DNA from: Salimicrobium halophilum
GTDB taxonomy: Bacteria > Bacillota > Bacilli > Bacillales > Halobacillaceae
Length of the DNA stretch: 64,000 nt
Direction: 5' to 3'
Assembly: GCF_900100295.1 (NCBI RefSeq)
Contig: NZ_FNEV01000001.1
Coordinates: forward strand, 434,001-498,000
In this document: positions 26,808 to 36,196 of the stretch, piece by piece
How positions within the stretch are numbered: position 1 is the stretch's first letter
How the letters are laid out: the number at the start of each line of letters is the position of its first letter
The notes under the pieces: model-generated
Told to the model about the DNA's origin: nothing
Seen by the model: the letters and a program-made list of their open reading frames with translations, nothing else
The model's database searches: none
Translations under genes and position numbers: made by a program

Positions 26808-27392
26808 TTATTCAACCGCCAGCCGCTCCGCTATAGTCGCGCCGATCTCCGGGTCCATTTCCGCTAAGATTTCCCCTCTCGCTTCACTACTGACTTCTCT
26901 TAAAATCTGTACAATCGTGGCTGTATCCATATTTTCAGAGAGTGCCGCGGCTCTCTCTGCATCCATTTCTTCGAAGGATCCAGCCAGCTCTCCTACACTA
27001 TCTGTCGTTTCAGCTTCTTCTGAATTCTCTTCTTCTTCAGAAATACTGCTTTCTAATGTGGCTATTTCCTGTTTCAACTCTTCAATTTCATTGTCTCTGG
27101 AAGAAACCGTACCTTCGAGCTCCTGAATCTGAGCTTCGTAATCTGCCACCGTTGCCTCCAGTGACGCAATTTCCTGCTCCCCGCTTTTTTCTTCCTCAGT
27201 GGTAACTACATTGGAGACACCGGGGATTTTCTGGCCGATTTTAGCAGCCTCATCAAATACGTTGAATCCCATAATCGTCAGTACCACGATGGTCAAAGTT
27301 ATTGCGAAAATCACAGGGACAATGATTACGAAAAAGAACCATTGAAACCTCCCGGAGTTGCTTTCCTGCTTTTTCTTTTTCGTTTTTGCCAT
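26808..27392 (-). CDS. ylxF: YlxF-like flagellar protein with MgtE-N-like domain
   Basis: The 194-residue product has a basic N-terminus (KTKKKKQ), one membrane helix (residues about 18-43), a Glu-rich coiled coil (about 65-125) and a C-terminal MgtE-intracellular-N-like domain (VQILREVSSEARGEILAEMDP). The domain is related to the FliG N-terminal fold. The location between fliJ and fliK is that of ylxF in B. subtilis. A role in motor assembly or stator handling is only inferred. Confidence 0.85.
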   Translation of the reverse strand: MAKTKKKKQESNSGRFQWFFFVIIVPVIFAITLTIVVLTIMGFNVFDEAAKIGQKIPGVSNVVTTEEEKSGEQEIASLEATVADYEAQIQELEGTVSSRDNEIEELKQEIATLESSISEEEENSEEAETTDSVGELAGSFEEMDAERAAALSENMDTATIVQILREVSSEARGEILAEMDPEIGATIAERLAVE

Positions 27393-27396
27393 GTCA

Positions 27397-27843
27397 TCAC
27401 CTGTTCACTTTGTTCGAAAATTGCTGTATGGAAATACCATCCATTTCTTTCGATTCTTCATATTTTACCCAGTTTTGAAATTCCTGCTGTTTACGGTCGA
27501 TGATTTTTTCATACTTTTTAACTTCTACATAGGCTTTATCTCGCTGGTCTTCAAGGCGATTCATATTCTGCCTGGCCTTATGTACTTCAGGCTGGAGCCG
27601 GCTCACTTCTTCTTCCATGTTCTTGATTCTGGCCTGATAATAGTGAATAGAATGCAGATCCACCATCCCACTTCCCAGTTCCTGATCCACTGCAGCTTCC
27701 ATATTCTCTTTTTCTTTAAGCAGATTGTAGAGGGTGGTGGCTTTCTCTTCGAATACGTCTATGGCTGACTGATACTTTTTCTGGCGCTCTTCTTTCTCCC
27801 GCTCCTGATAATCTCTCAGTTTGTGAAACGCATGAATATTCAC
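27397..27843 (-). CDS. fliJ: Flagellar export chaperone FliJ
   Basis: FliJ is the central stalk of the FliI ATPase ring and links it to FlhA. The 148-residue product is almost entirely a charged coiled coil (Lys/Glu/Gln-rich heptads), as the family requires. It lies directly downstream of fliI. Sequence signatures are weak in this family, so the call depends partly on context. Confidence 0.9.
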   Translation of the reverse strand: MNIHAFHKLRDYQEREKEERQKKYQSAIDVFEEKATTLYNLLKEKENMEAAVDQELGSGMVDLHSIHYYQARIKNMEEEVSRLQPEVHKARQNMNRLEDQRDKAYVEVKKYEKIIDRKQQEFQNWVKYEESKEMDGISIQQFSNKVNR

Positions 27844-27855
27844 CCTTGATCACTC

Positions 27856-29172
27856 CTATAAAAATAGTTCTTCCAGCTCTGCCACCGATGTTTCATAGGG
27901 AGCTTTCTCATTCATATCCTGTGATAAGAATGAATCGATCTCCGGTTGCATTTTAATGGCCTCATCAATGTTTTTGCTGCTACCCTTTTTGTAGGCACCG
28001 ATCTGTATAAGCTCTTTGTTCTCCTCATATGTTGATAATAATGAACGAAGCTGGTTCGCTTTTTCTATATGAGTTGGAGACACGATCTGATTCATGACTC
28101 GGCTCACAGACCCTAAAACATCAAGAGCGGGGTAACGCCCTTGTTCTGCGATTTTCCGGTTAAGTATGAAATGACCATCCAATATCCCTCTGACTGTATC
28201 AGAGACTGGTTCATTGAGATCATCTCCATCCACTAAGACCGTATAGAAAGCAGTGATCGTCCCATTCGCACTCGTTCCTGTTCTTTCAAGTAACTTAGGA
28301 AGCATCGCGAAAACGGAAGGGGTGTACCCTTTCGTTGTCGGTGGTTCACCAGTGGCCAGACCTATCTCACGTTGGGCCATGGCTACGCGTGTCACCGAAT
28401 CCATCATTAAATTCACGTCATATCCTGCTTCTCTGAAATACTCGCTGATCGCTGTAGCTGTGTAAGCTCCCTTTTGCCTCAGCAATGCAGGCTGATCCGA
28501 AGTGGCAACAACTACAATCGACCGCTTCAACCCTTCTTCTCCAAGGTCATTTTCAAGAAATTCCCTCACTTCTCTTCCACGTTCTCCAATAAGTGCTATC
28601 ACATTAATATCAGCCGAACTGTTGCGGGCGATCATACCAAGGAGAGTACTTTTACCAACACCACTTCCAGCGAAGATTCCCACACGTTGCCCTTTTCCGA
28701 CAGTCAACAGAGAGTCGATAGCTCTCACTCCGATTTGGATCGGAGCCCTGATCCTTGGCCTGGACAAAGGGTTCGGGGGAGACTGTTCTGTTTCGAAATT
28801 TGTGAGTCCTAAGGGATGTTCACTTCCATCCATCGGTTTTCCTGTGGCATCGAGGACAGAACCTATCAATCCTTCTCCCACTTTAATGGAAAGCGGGGCT
28901 CTCGTTGCTTCAACCAGACTGCCAGGTTTTATATCCGTCATTTCTTTGTAAGGCATGAGCAGAATGTTTTCCCCCTGAAAACCTACCACTTCAGCAGTTA
29001 CCACTTCATTCTCAAGTTTTGATGGGTGGATATAACACACATCTCCCACTGAAGCCTCCGGCCCTTTCGATTCCACCATTAGTCCTACCACTCTATGGAT
29101 TCTACCGTAATGCTTGTATCTCTCCACCTGATCGATTTTTTCCGTTATGGCTGATAAATCCAACTCATTCAC
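27856..29172 (-). CDS. fliI: Flagellar export ATPase FliI
   Basis: FliI is the F1-beta-like ATPase of the flagellar export apparatus. It has Walker A AGSGVGKST near residue 167, the ALIGERGREVREFLEND segment, Walker B region VNLMMDSVTRVAMAQREIGLA-type residues, and the PPTTKGYTPSVFAMLPKLLERTG loop. The length is 438 residues. Its ATG overlaps the fliH stop by 8 bases. Confidence 0.97.
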   Translation of the reverse strand: MNELDLSAITEKIDQVERYKHYGRIHRVVGLMVESKGPEASVGDVCYIHPSKLENEVVTAEVVGFQGENILLMPYKEMTDIKPGSLVEATRAPLSIKVGEGLIGSVLDATGKPMDGSEHPLGLTNFETEQSPPNPLSRPRIRAPIQIGVRAIDSLLTVGKGQRVGIFAGSGVGKSTLLGMIARNSSADINVIALIGERGREVREFLENDLGEEGLKRSIVVVATSDQPALLRQKGAYTATAISEYFREAGYDVNLMMDSVTRVAMAQREIGLATGEPPTTKGYTPSVFAMLPKLLERTGTSANGTITAFYTVLVDGDDLNEPVSDTVRGILDGHFILNRKIAEQGRYPALDVLGSVSRVMNQIVSPTHIEKANQLRSLLSTYEENKELIQIGAYKKGSSKNIDEAIKMQPEIDSFLSQDMNEKAPYETSVAELEELFL

Positions 29173-29905
29173 CTTCTTTCATAACGTTCATAATCGCTTC
29201 ACGGATTAGTGTGAATTGACTGTCAATGCTGGCATCCACTCTTCCAAAAGGGGATTCTATATAGCATTGATAGGGATCCTCGAAATTTTTGGCATATACG
29301 GAAAGCTGAGCCTGGCTGTCCATCATTCTGCTTAATTCTTCACGATACTTTGTAAGTTCTTCATGGAAGTGCGGATGTACATAAATAGAAATTGTCGGTT
29401 GATCAGCCACCTCTTTAATCGCCTCTTTTACAAGGGAGCGAAATTGTGACGGATCTCCTTCCAACGATTTTCCCAGGATTCTTCTGCCTGCACGCATTGC
29501 AATGTGAAGGATCTCTTCTTCAGCACTTTCCACCTTTTCTTTGTAGAGGTGTTCCGCATCAGAAATGGTTGTGTTCGCCTGGTCGATCAAGGAAGCATAC
29601 TCATCCTTCCCTTCCTTCTGTCCTTCCATGAAGCCTTCCTGACGCCCTTCCATTCTCGCTTGTTCCGCAATGATACGTTTTTCTTCTTCCCATGCTTCTT
29701 TCTCCGCTTCGATTTCCTCTCTGGCTTGTCGAATCAAAGCTTCCGCTTCCTCTTTCCGTTTGACAAGCAGGGATTCTGCCTCTTCTTTCTTCGAAGCTAT
29801 TTTTTCTTTTTCCTGCTCTAACACGACTTCCTCGTTTGTTTCTTTCGGTTCTTCTTTAGGGGATAAATCCCGGATTGGTATGAGACGTTTAGACAATGAT
29901 GTCAT
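29165..29905 (-). CDS. fliH: Flagellar export regulator FliH
   Basis: FliH binds and restrains FliI and connects it to the C ring. The roughly 246-residue protein has a long Glu/Lys/Ala coiled coil (residues about 25-110) with Gly-spaced segments, and a C-terminal domain related to ATP synthase delta (LVKEAIKEVADQPTISIYVHP). Start choice is uncertain: ATG 29905 has GGAGG only 2 bases upstream, while TTG 29896 has GGAG at 9 bases. Both overlap the fliG end. Confidence 0.88.
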   Translation of the reverse strand: MTSLSKRLIPIRDLSPKEEPKETNEEVVLEQEKEKIASKKEEAESLLVKRKEEAEALIRQAREEIEAEKEAWEEEKRIIAEQARMEGRQEGFMEGQKEGKDEYASLIDQANTTISDAEHLYKEKVESAEEEILHIAMRAGRRILGKSLEGDPSQFRSLVKEAIKEVADQPTISIYVHPHFHEELTKYREELSRMMDSQAQLSVYAKNFEDPYQCYIESPFGRVDASIDSQFTLIREAIMNVMKEGE

Positions 29906-30902
29906 CTCCTCCACCACGGGCAATCACGATTTCACCGATTTCTTCAAGTCTTCTTATCGTACCTACCACGCGCGTCTGAGCTTCTTCAACATCTCTAAGC
30001 CTGACTGGTCCCATGAACTCCATTTCCTCTTTGAAGTTTTCAGCCATACGCTGGGACATATTATTGAAAATGATTTCCTGGACTTCATCACTGGCAACTT
30101 TAAGTGACAATTGTAAGTCTTCGTTGTTTACTTCCCTGATCACTCTTTGAATCCCTCGACTGTCAAGAGTGACAATGTCTTCAAATACGAACATGCGCTT
30201 CTTGATTTCTTCCGCAAGTTCCGGATCCTGGGATTCCAGGGAATCGAGAATCGTCCGTTCCGTACTTCTATCGACACCATTCAGCACCTCTACCACTGAT
30301 TCTATACCACCGGTTTCTGTATAATCGTTCGTAACAGTAGCGGAGAGCTTTTTCTCGAGGACCTGTTCCACCTGATTGATGACTTCCGGTGATGTAGAGT
30401 CCATCGTAGCGATCCTTCTTGCAATATCCGCCTGAACATCCTGGGGAAGCTCTGACAGGATTTGCCCTGCCTGGGTAGCATCCAGATACGAAAGGACCAA
30501 CGCTATCGTTTGCGGGTGCTCATTCTGTATGAAGTTAAGAATTTGACCCGGGTCTGCCTTCCTCGCAAAGTCGAAGGGGCGCACCTGCAGTGAGGAGGTG
30601 AGCCGGTTCAGTATGTTGCTTGCTTCATCATTCCCCACTGCTTTCTCGAGGACCTCTTTTGCGTAAGAGATTCCCCCTTGTGAAATGTAATCCTGTGCGA
30701 CAGCTATCTGATGAAACTGCTCTAGAATTTCTTCTTTTTGGGTCGCATCCACTTTCTGTACGGACGATATCTCCAGGGTCAGTTGTTCAATCTCTTCTTC
30801 ACTTAAATGTTTGTATACCTGGGCAGCCACATCCGGCCCCAGAGATATCAGCAATGCTGCAGCCTTTTGTTTACCTGACAATTTCTGCTGAGGCATATTC
30901 AT
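29889..30902 (-). CDS. fliG: Flagellar motor switch protein FliG
   Basis: FliG couples the C ring to the MS ring and meets the stators. The 337-residue protein has the N-terminal domain (KAAALLISLGPDVAAQVYKHL), the middle-domain EHPQT motif (NEHPQTIALVLSYL, near residue 124), and the C-terminal charged torque helix region (IIFNNMSQRMAENFKEEMEFMG). ATG 30902 follows AAGGGGG; an in-frame ATG at 30896 is an alternative. It lies 9 bases after fliF. Confidence 0.97.
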   Translation of the reverse strand: MNMPQQKLSGKQKAAALLISLGPDVAAQVYKHLSEEEIEQLTLEISSVQKVDATQKEEILEQFHQIAVAQDYISQGGISYAKEVLEKAVGNDEASNILNRLTSSLQVRPFDFARKADPGQILNFIQNEHPQTIALVLSYLDATQAGQILSELPQDVQADIARRIATMDSTSPEVINQVEQVLEKKLSATVTNDYTETGGIESVVEVLNGVDRSTERTILDSLESQDPELAEEIKKRMFVFEDIVTLDSRGIQRVIREVNNEDLQLSLKVASDEVQEIIFNNMSQRMAENFKEEMEFMGPVRLRDVEEAQTRVVGTIRRLEEIGEIVIARGGGDDIIV

Positions 30903-30911
30903 TCCACCCCC

Positions 30912-32510
30912 TTAATCTTCTGAAATCCAGGAACGCAATAACTTCGCAAAATCTTCCGGATTCTCGTTGGCCATTCGTTCCAGCTGTTTTTTCCTTCTTG
31001 TGGATTCATCATCCCGTTCTTCGATATCAGGAACCTCTTCTGGAACCCTCACTCGTTCTGTGACTTCTTCATATTCATACTCTTCTTCTTCCTCCCCATT
31101 TCGGAAAAGTCTCCATAGGAGGAATGCGACGACCAGAAGCAGAAGTCCTCCTACTATGTATACCCAGGTAGGTAACCCTGTGGCTTCATCATCAAATTCA
31201 GGGGTTCCCTGAAACTCCTGAAATATAATAGATACACTATCATCCGGGTTCACATTCTCTTCGTATTGGGTATTAATGGAAGTGTTGATCATCGAGTTCA
31301 GGACGGAATCGATACCATCCGAAACTTCCTGCTGTTCCTGCTCTGTCAATAATTCAGGTTCGCCGTTTTCGTTTTGTCCGCGAACCGTATCCACAGCCAC
31401 TTGGATACCTAAGTCTCTTATTTTGAATGGACTTTCTTCAATATCTCTATAAATACGATTGAATTCGTTATTAATCGTTTCCTCAGTCATCTCATAATCC
31501 GAAGGCGCTCCCTCAGCATCAGCGGGGTAGTTCTGTATGTCCTCGTCCCCAGCACCGGCTATACCTTCTGGCACACCGCCACTATAAGCTTCTTCTATTC
31601 TCTCGATACTTACAGGCAATCCTTCCATTTCTTCGGGATCGACAGGTTCGACCAGTTCTTCCCGTCTGTTTTCCTGAGTGAAATCGATATCAGCCGTTAC
31701 CGTCGTGATCGCTTTGTTTGGTCCCACCATCGCACTTAACATACGCTGAACCCGTTGTTGAATGTCCCGCTCGATTTGTTTCTTGATCGTCTGCTGCTCC
31801 GTATAGTCCGTCGCACCGGCCATAGAGTTATTGGACGATTCAGGATCATAATATTGGAAGTTCTGATCCATGATTGCGATATTCTCATTCGACAAGTTCG
31901 GCACGGACTTGGATGCAAGGTTATAAAGTGCTTCCACTTGGCCATTCTCAAGTCTATAACCAGGCTCTGTATTTACCACAATGGAAGCGGATGTCGGCTG
32001 TTTATCATCTGATACAAACACTTCTTCTTCGGGTATATTAATCATTACTTTGGCATCATTGATACCATCGATACTGCTCATAAGCGTAGCCAGCTCGGAC
32101 TGCATAGCATCCAGCTTGATCATACTGAACTCATTGTCCGTCATCCCCCAGGAGACGTTATTACTGAAAAAACCGTAGTCGATATTCCCACTTTCCGGAA
32201 GCCCTGCCGCTGCGAGGTCGACAAGAAGCGATTCCGCCTGACTCTCAGGGACATGGATTGTACTTCCTCCACCGGTTATTTCATAGTTAACGCCTCTCGT
32301 ATCCAGTTCAGCTTTCACCTGACCTACTTCCTGACGGGAAAGATCCTGGTAGAGAGGTACCATGTTCGTCCTCGATGAAAAGACAGTGACGGCTACTATA
32401 ATGAACAGTAGGGCTATAAATGATCCGATGATTATTCCTTTTTGCCCTTTTGACCTTTCTCTCCAATAAGCAGTGACCTTTTCCTGATAATTTTTCAATT
32501 TCTCTTTCAT
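30912..32510 (-). CDS. fliF: Flagellar MS-ring protein FliF
   Basis: FliF builds the MS ring that houses the export gate. The 532-residue protein has two membrane helices (residues about 23-44 and 439-460), ring-building motifs between them (QDLSRQEVGQVKAELD, RVQRMLSAMVGPNKAITTVTADIDFTQ-type residues), and a C-terminal FliG-binding helix region (KLLRSWISED). ATG 32510 has GTGGGGG 5 bases upstream; the in-frame GTG at 32522 overlaps that site. Confidence 0.96.
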   Translation of the reverse strand: MKEKLKNYQEKVTAYWRERSKGQKGIIIGSFIALLFIIVAVTVFSSRTNMVPLYQDLSRQEVGQVKAELDTRGVNYEITGGGSTIHVPESQAESLLVDLAAAGLPESGNIDYGFFSNNVSWGMTDNEFSMIKLDAMQSELATLMSSIDGINDAKVMINIPEEEVFVSDDKQPTSASIVVNTEPGYRLENGQVEALYNLASKSVPNLSNENIAIMDQNFQYYDPESSNNSMAGATDYTEQQTIKKQIERDIQQRVQRMLSAMVGPNKAITTVTADIDFTQENRREELVEPVDPEEMEGLPVSIERIEEAYSGGVPEGIAGAGDEDIQNYPADAEGAPSDYEMTEETINNEFNRIYRDIEESPFKIRDLGIQVAVDTVRGQNENGEPELLTEQEQQEVSDGIDSVLNSMINTSINTQYEENVNPDDSVSIIFQEFQGTPEFDDEATGLPTWVYIVGGLLLLVVAFLLWRLFRNGEEEEEYEYEEVTERVRVPEEVPDIEERDDESTRRKKQLERMANENPEDFAKLLRSWISED

Positions 32511-32556
32511 AATAGCCCCCACAAAACCAACCGTTTATTCGTACTTATTAGTACCG

Positions 32557-32850
32557 TTATACTTGCATGCGCATAACTTCTTTGTATGCACTGATCACTT
32601 TGGACTGCATCTCTGTAGCAGTCGTCATCATGACACTCGCTTTTTGGGAAGTGATCATCACGTTATGGAGGTCATCAACGTCTCCCCGCGCAAGTGCTTG
32701 TGTCATTTCATTAGACTCCACTTTCGCTTTGTTGACCCCTTCGATTGCATTTTTCAAACTATCAGCGAACTGAGTGTGTACTTCATTCGGCGTCGTATCG
32801 TACGTTTCACGAATAGATGCTTGGGGTAAACCGTTTATTGATTGGACCAT
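32557..32850 (-). CDS. fliE: Flagellar hook-basal body complex protein FliE
   Basis: FliE is the first rod component, joining MS ring and rod. The 97-residue helical protein has the family C-terminal region DLHNVMITSQKASVMMTTATEMQSKVISAYKEVMRMQV-type residues (about 59-97). It lies between flgC and fliF, the standard order. Confidence 0.95.
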   Translation of the reverse strand: MVQSINGLPQASIRETYDTTPNEVHTQFADSLKNAIEGVNKAKVESNEMTQALARGDVDDLHNVMITSQKASVMMTTATEMQSKVISAYKEVMRMQV

Positions 32851-32867
32851 TTTCGTTCCCTCCTCAA

Positions 32868-33323
32868 TTATCGACCGATTTCCAGTGCTTTCATCAGCAT
32901 ATTTTTGGATGCATTCATAGAAGTTACATTCGCTTCATAGGAACGAGTCGCACTCATAATGTCGACCATTTCTCTTAAAGGGTCGACATTCGGCATTTGT
33001 ACATATCCATTTTCATCTGCGTCAGGATGATTAGGTTGATAAACGTTCTTGAACGGTTCATCATCCTCTGTAATCTTTGTAGCACGGACTCCTTCTCCAG
33101 GTGTTGCACTTCTGTTTGATGCCTGTTGGAGAAAGGAACGAAAAGACTTTTCCTGCGGTTGGAATGAAACCATTTTTCTTCGATACGGTTCCCATTCTCC
33201 ATCTTCGTTCCTCGTAGCTCTCGTTGAGTCTGCATTGGCGATATTCGAGGACGCCACATCCATTCTCAGACGCTGAGCAGTCAGACCGCTGGCACTATTG
33301 TTGATTGCGTGAAACATACTCAT
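32868..33323 (-). CDS. flgC: Flagellar basal-body rod protein FlgC
   Basis: FlgC is a proximal rod subunit. The 151-residue protein has the rod N-terminal motif (GLTAQRLRMDVASSNIANADST, residues about 13-34) and C-terminal PLREMVDIMSATRSYEANVTSMNASKNM-type residues. The ATG directly abuts the flgB TAA stop, so the two are probably coupled. Confidence 0.97.
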   Translation of the reverse strand: MSMFHAINNSASGLTAQRLRMDVASSNIANADSTRATRNEDGEWEPYRRKMVSFQPQEKSFRSFLQQASNRSATPGEGVRATKITEDDEPFKNVYQPNHPDADENGYVQMPNVDPLREMVDIMSATRSYEANVTSMNASKNMLMKALEIGR

Positions 33324-33710
33324 TTAGGCACTCCCACCTTTAATGACACTCTCCAGAGATCTGAATTTTCCGCTTATCCGGTCGACAAGTGCCTGGTAAT
33401 AGATTTGATTGTTCGCAAGTTCCGTCATTTCCTTGTCAATATCCACATTGTTGCCGTTATGGTTATATGTGGTTCCTGAGCGGACCGTCGTCCGGAACCC
33501 ATTTCTCTCTCCTTGATTGAACGGCAAATGTCTGGCATTTGTTCGCGTCGCCTGAAGCTCGCCCTCCAACATTTTCCCGAAAGAAACGTCTTTCGCTTTA
33601 TATCCAGGAGTATCAACATTTGAAATATTATTGGATATCGCTCTATTCTTCTCACTGGCATAATTCAATGAATTCTCGAGTACATGGAACGTATCACCGA
33701 ATAATTGCAT
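33324..33710 (-). CDS. flgB: Flagellar basal-body rod protein FlgB, first gene of fla/che operon
   Basis: FlgB is a proximal rod subunit. The 128-residue protein starts MQLFGDTFHVLENSLNYASEK and carries the rod motif AISNNISNVDTPGYKAKDVSF, with the C-terminal region IDKEMTELANNQIYYQALVDRISG. ATG 33710 has AAGGA and GGGGTGA upstream; extending to 33743 would add residues not seen in the family. It heads the roughly 29 kb fla/che operon. Confidence 0.96.
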   Translation of the reverse strand: MQLFGDTFHVLENSLNYASEKNRAISNNISNVDTPGYKAKDVSFGKMLEGELQATRTNARHLPFNQGERNGFRTTVRSGTTYNHNGNNVDIDKEMTELANNQIYYQALVDRISGKFRSLESVIKGGSA

Positions 33711-33870
33711 TCCTTCACCCCAACAGTTTCGTATTATGTACATTGTTCATTCTAGCGAACTTGTATTTTGTGGTCTACCAGTCCGGAGCAATAGATGACA
33801 GTATTACAGAAATAACGACAATCGACCTACTACCTCCGAATTAAGACCTCCTCTTAGAATCGGGTTCTTC

Positions 33871-33896
33871 TTATCGTCATTTTCCCACAATTTTTA
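33871..33896 (-). promoter_or_regulatory. Candidate sigma-D promoter of the fla/che operon
   Basis: On the minus strand, TAAA (33896-33893), a 14-base spacer, then GACGATAA (33878-33871). The B. subtilis SigD consensus is TAAA-N14-16-GCCGATAT, so this is close. It lies about 160 bases upstream of the flgB ATG, comparable to the known SigD promoter of the B. subtilis fla/che operon. No convincing sigma-A promoter was found in the 279-base gap between codY and flgB; the rest of the gap shows only an unassigned leader with two GGAGG runs lacking starts. Confidence 0.65.
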
Positions 33897-33950
33897 ATAA
33901 AAATAAACATTTTTCTGGAATATTTTTTAAAAGTTAATATTTTTGCTAAT

Positions 33951-33982
33951 AAAAAAGCTATGTTATTAATAACATAGCTTTT
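33951..33982 (-). terminator. Intrinsic terminator after codY
   Basis: A perfect 30-base palindrome (arms AAAAGCTATGTTATT) lies 8 bases after the codY stop and is followed by six T residues on the minus strand. It ends the xerC-hslV-hslU-codY operon before the flgB promoter. Confidence 0.88.
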
Positions 33983-33989
33983 GAAGTAA

Positions 33990-34769
33990 TCAATTAGTTT
34001 TAAGTCTTTGCAGTTCCAGCAGGAAGTTATCATTCAGGACTTTGATATACGTCCCTTTCATACCGAGTGAGCGTGATTCAATGACTCCGGCACTCTCTAG
34101 TTTTCTTAGGGCGTTCACAATAACGGACCTAGTAATTCCGACACGGTCGGCGATTTTACTGGCTACAAGCAATCCTTCGTTTCCTTCCAGCTCTTCAAAG
34201 ATATGTTCAATAGCTTCCAGTTCACTGTAGGAAAGGGAACTGATTGCCATTTGAACCACGGCTTTGTTACGAGCTTCTTCTTCGATTTCTTCCGCTTTTT
34301 CATGAAGGATTTCCATTCCGACGACTGTCGATCCGTACTCGGCAAGCAAGAGATCGTCTTCGTTGAAGCTTTGATCGAGTCTGCTCAGAATTAACGTTCC
34401 AAGGCGTTGTCCTCCGCCGATGATAGGACACACAGTTGTGAGACCCTCTTCGAAAAGATCTCTATTCTCTTCAGGGAAAGCTGTGTATTTACTATCAATA
34501 TCGATATTGGCTGTTGTCTCCTGAATATTGAAGAGACTTTCTGTATACTCCTGTGGAAACTGTCGATTCGAAAGCATCGCTTTCATTCTTTCATTTTCGA
34601 TTTCCTGCTTGATGGCGAATCCAAGAAGTTTTCCTCTTCTACTTACAACGAAAATATTAGCTCCGATCACATCTCTGAGTGTTTGGGACATGTCATTGAA
34701 ATCCACTGATTTTCCGGTGGTCGTCTGAAGCATTGCATTGATTTTACGGGTGCGTTCTAGTAAGTTCAT
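33990..34769 (-). CDS. codY: GTP-sensing transcriptional pleiotropic repressor CodY
   Basis: CodY binds GTP and branched-chain amino acids and represses starvation genes, including motility genes in B. subtilis. The 259-residue protein starts [15 protein letters not shown] and has the GAF ligand domain (about residues 1-155). The C-terminal winged helix-turn-helix contains [26 protein letters not shown]. It is last in the xerC-hslV-hslU-codY operon and immediately upstream of the fla/che promoter region. Confidence 0.98.
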   Translation of the reverse strand: MNLLERTRKINAMLQTTTGKSVDFNDMSQTLRDVIGANIFVVSRRGKLLGFAIKQEIENERMKAMLSNRQFPQEYTESLFNIQETTANIDIDSKYTAFPEENRDLFEEGLTTVCPIIGGGQRLGTLILSRLDQSFNEDDLLLAEYGSTVVGMEILHEKAEEIEEEARNKAVVQMAISSLSYSELEAIEHIFEELEGNEGLLVASKIADRVGITRSVIVNALRKLESAGVIESRSLGMKGTYIKVLNDNFLLELQRLKTN

Positions 34770-34785
34770 TGTTAATTCCTCCTGT

Positions 34786-36183
34786 TTATAGTATAAATCT
34801 GCTTAAATCCTTATCCTCGACAATGGCAGACAGCTTACTGTCCACGTACTGAGGGGTGATTTCTATCGTTTCCATGGTGACATCAGGAGCTTCAAAAGAA
34901 AGATCTTCAAGTAATTTCTCAAGAATCGTATGAAGTCTTCTGGCCCCTATATTATCTGTTGCTCTATTTACATCAGCTGCAATCTCTGCGAGCCTCGTTA
35001 CAGCTTCATCCGTGAACGTAACGTTGATGCCTTCTGTTTCGAGAAGGGCTTTATATTGCTTCAACAGAGCATTCTTCGGCTCTTTGAGAATCTTCTCGAA
35101 GTCTTCGACAGATAACTTTTCCAATTCGACGCGAATCGGAAATCTTCCTTGAAGTTCAGGAATAAGGTCCGAGGGTTTCGACATATGAAAAGCACCAGCA
35201 GCAATGAACAGGATATGGTTCGTCGAGACTGCTCCATGCTTGGTCATAATGGTAGAACCTTCAACGATCGGTAGAATGTCTCTTTGCACACCTTCTCTTG
35301 AAACATTCCCCTGCGATTCGCCCTTAGCAGCAACCTTGTCGATCTCGTCGATGAATATCATACCAGATTGCTCGACGCGTTCGACCGCTTCCTCGGAAAC
35401 TTCATCCATATCTATCAGCTTCTGGGCTTCTTCTTGTTTCAATACTTGCCTGGCTTCCTTTACCGGAAGTTTACGGCTCTTTTTTTTCTTCGGCATGAAC
35501 TGGCTGAAGGCATCCTGCATGTTCATCCCCATCTGTTCCATACCTGACCCCTGGAACATATCAAACATCCCTGCCTGAGACTCCTCGACTTCAATAGTTA
35601 CCATCTTATCCTCAAGTTCACCGTTCTTCAATTGATATTCGATAGTGCTGCGTTTGTTTTTTATATCCTGCTCTTCGCCTTTTTCCGGTTCCTCTTCGTC
35701 TTCAGGACCCTGATTAAAGAGCATTTCAAATGGGTTTTTCATAGAAGGAGCCTGCTTCTCTTTCCTGGAAGGAACGAGAAGTTTCACAAGACGCTTGTTG
35801 GCTTGTTCTATAGCCTTCTCTTCCACTCCTTCCATTTTCTCTTCTTTCACCATGCGCATCGATGCTTCCACCAAGTCACGAACCATTGACTCTACATCTC
35901 TACCAACATAGCCGACTTCCGTAAACTTCGTAGCCTCTACCTTTATAAAGGGAGCATTGGTCAACTTGGCGAGACGTCTGGCGACTTCCGTCTTTCCTAC
36001 TCCTGTAGGTCCGATCATCAGGATGTTTTTGGGTACAATTTCATTCCTTAAGTCATCATCCAATTGCATTCTGCGATATCTGTTACGCAAAGCTACAGCT
36101 ACAGATTTCTTCGCTTCCTGTTGACCAATTATATATTTGTCCAGCTTCTCTACGATGGTACGTGGTGTCAAATTAACAGACAA
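34786..36183 (-). CDS. hslU: ATP-dependent protease ATPase subunit HslU (ClpY)
   Basis: HslU is the AAA+ unfoldase that feeds HslV. It has Walker [14 protein letters not shown] near residue 54, the pore motif GYVGRDVE, an I-domain insertion (about residues 110-240) rich in Lys/Glu, Walker [12 protein letters not shown] and sensor GARRLHTI. The start is TTG 36183, which has AAAGGAGG 7 bases upstream and gives the family N-terminus ([17 protein letters not shown]). The 465-residue length fits ClpY. Confidence 0.94.
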   Translation of the reverse strand: MSVNLTPRTIVEKLDKYIIGQQEAKKSVAVALRNRYRRMQLDDDLRNEIVPKNILMIGPTGVGKTEVARRLAKLTNAPFIKVEATKFTEVGYVGRDVESMVRDLVEASMRMVKEEKMEGVEEKAIEQANKRLVKLLVPSRKEKQAPSMKNPFEMLFNQGPEDEEEPEKGEEQDIKNKRSTIEYQLKNGELEDKMVTIEVEESQAGMFDMFQGSGMEQMGMNMQDAFSQFMPKKKKSRKLPVKEARQVLKQEEAQKLIDMDEVSEEAVERVEQSGMIFIDEIDKVAAKGESQGNVSREGVQRDILPIVEGSTIMTKHGAVSTNHILFIAAGAFHMSKPSDLIPELQGRFPIRVELEKLSVEDFEKILKEPKNALLKQYKALLETEGINVTFTDEAVTRLAEIAADVNRATDNIGARRLHTILEKLLEDLSFEAPDVTMETIEITPQYVDSKLSAIVEDKDLSRFIL

Positions 36184-36196
36184 CTCCACCCCTCCT

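Noticed and set aside
33760-33850. Small open frame in the flgB leader after the GGAGG runs
   Set aside because: The only starts (such as a TTG after GGAGG) stop within about five codons.
33711-33870. Sigma-A promoter for flgB (for example TTGCTC with AAATAC, or a TAGAAT -10)
   Set aside because: Every pair tried had a poor -35 or wrong spacing. I report only the sigma-D candidate.
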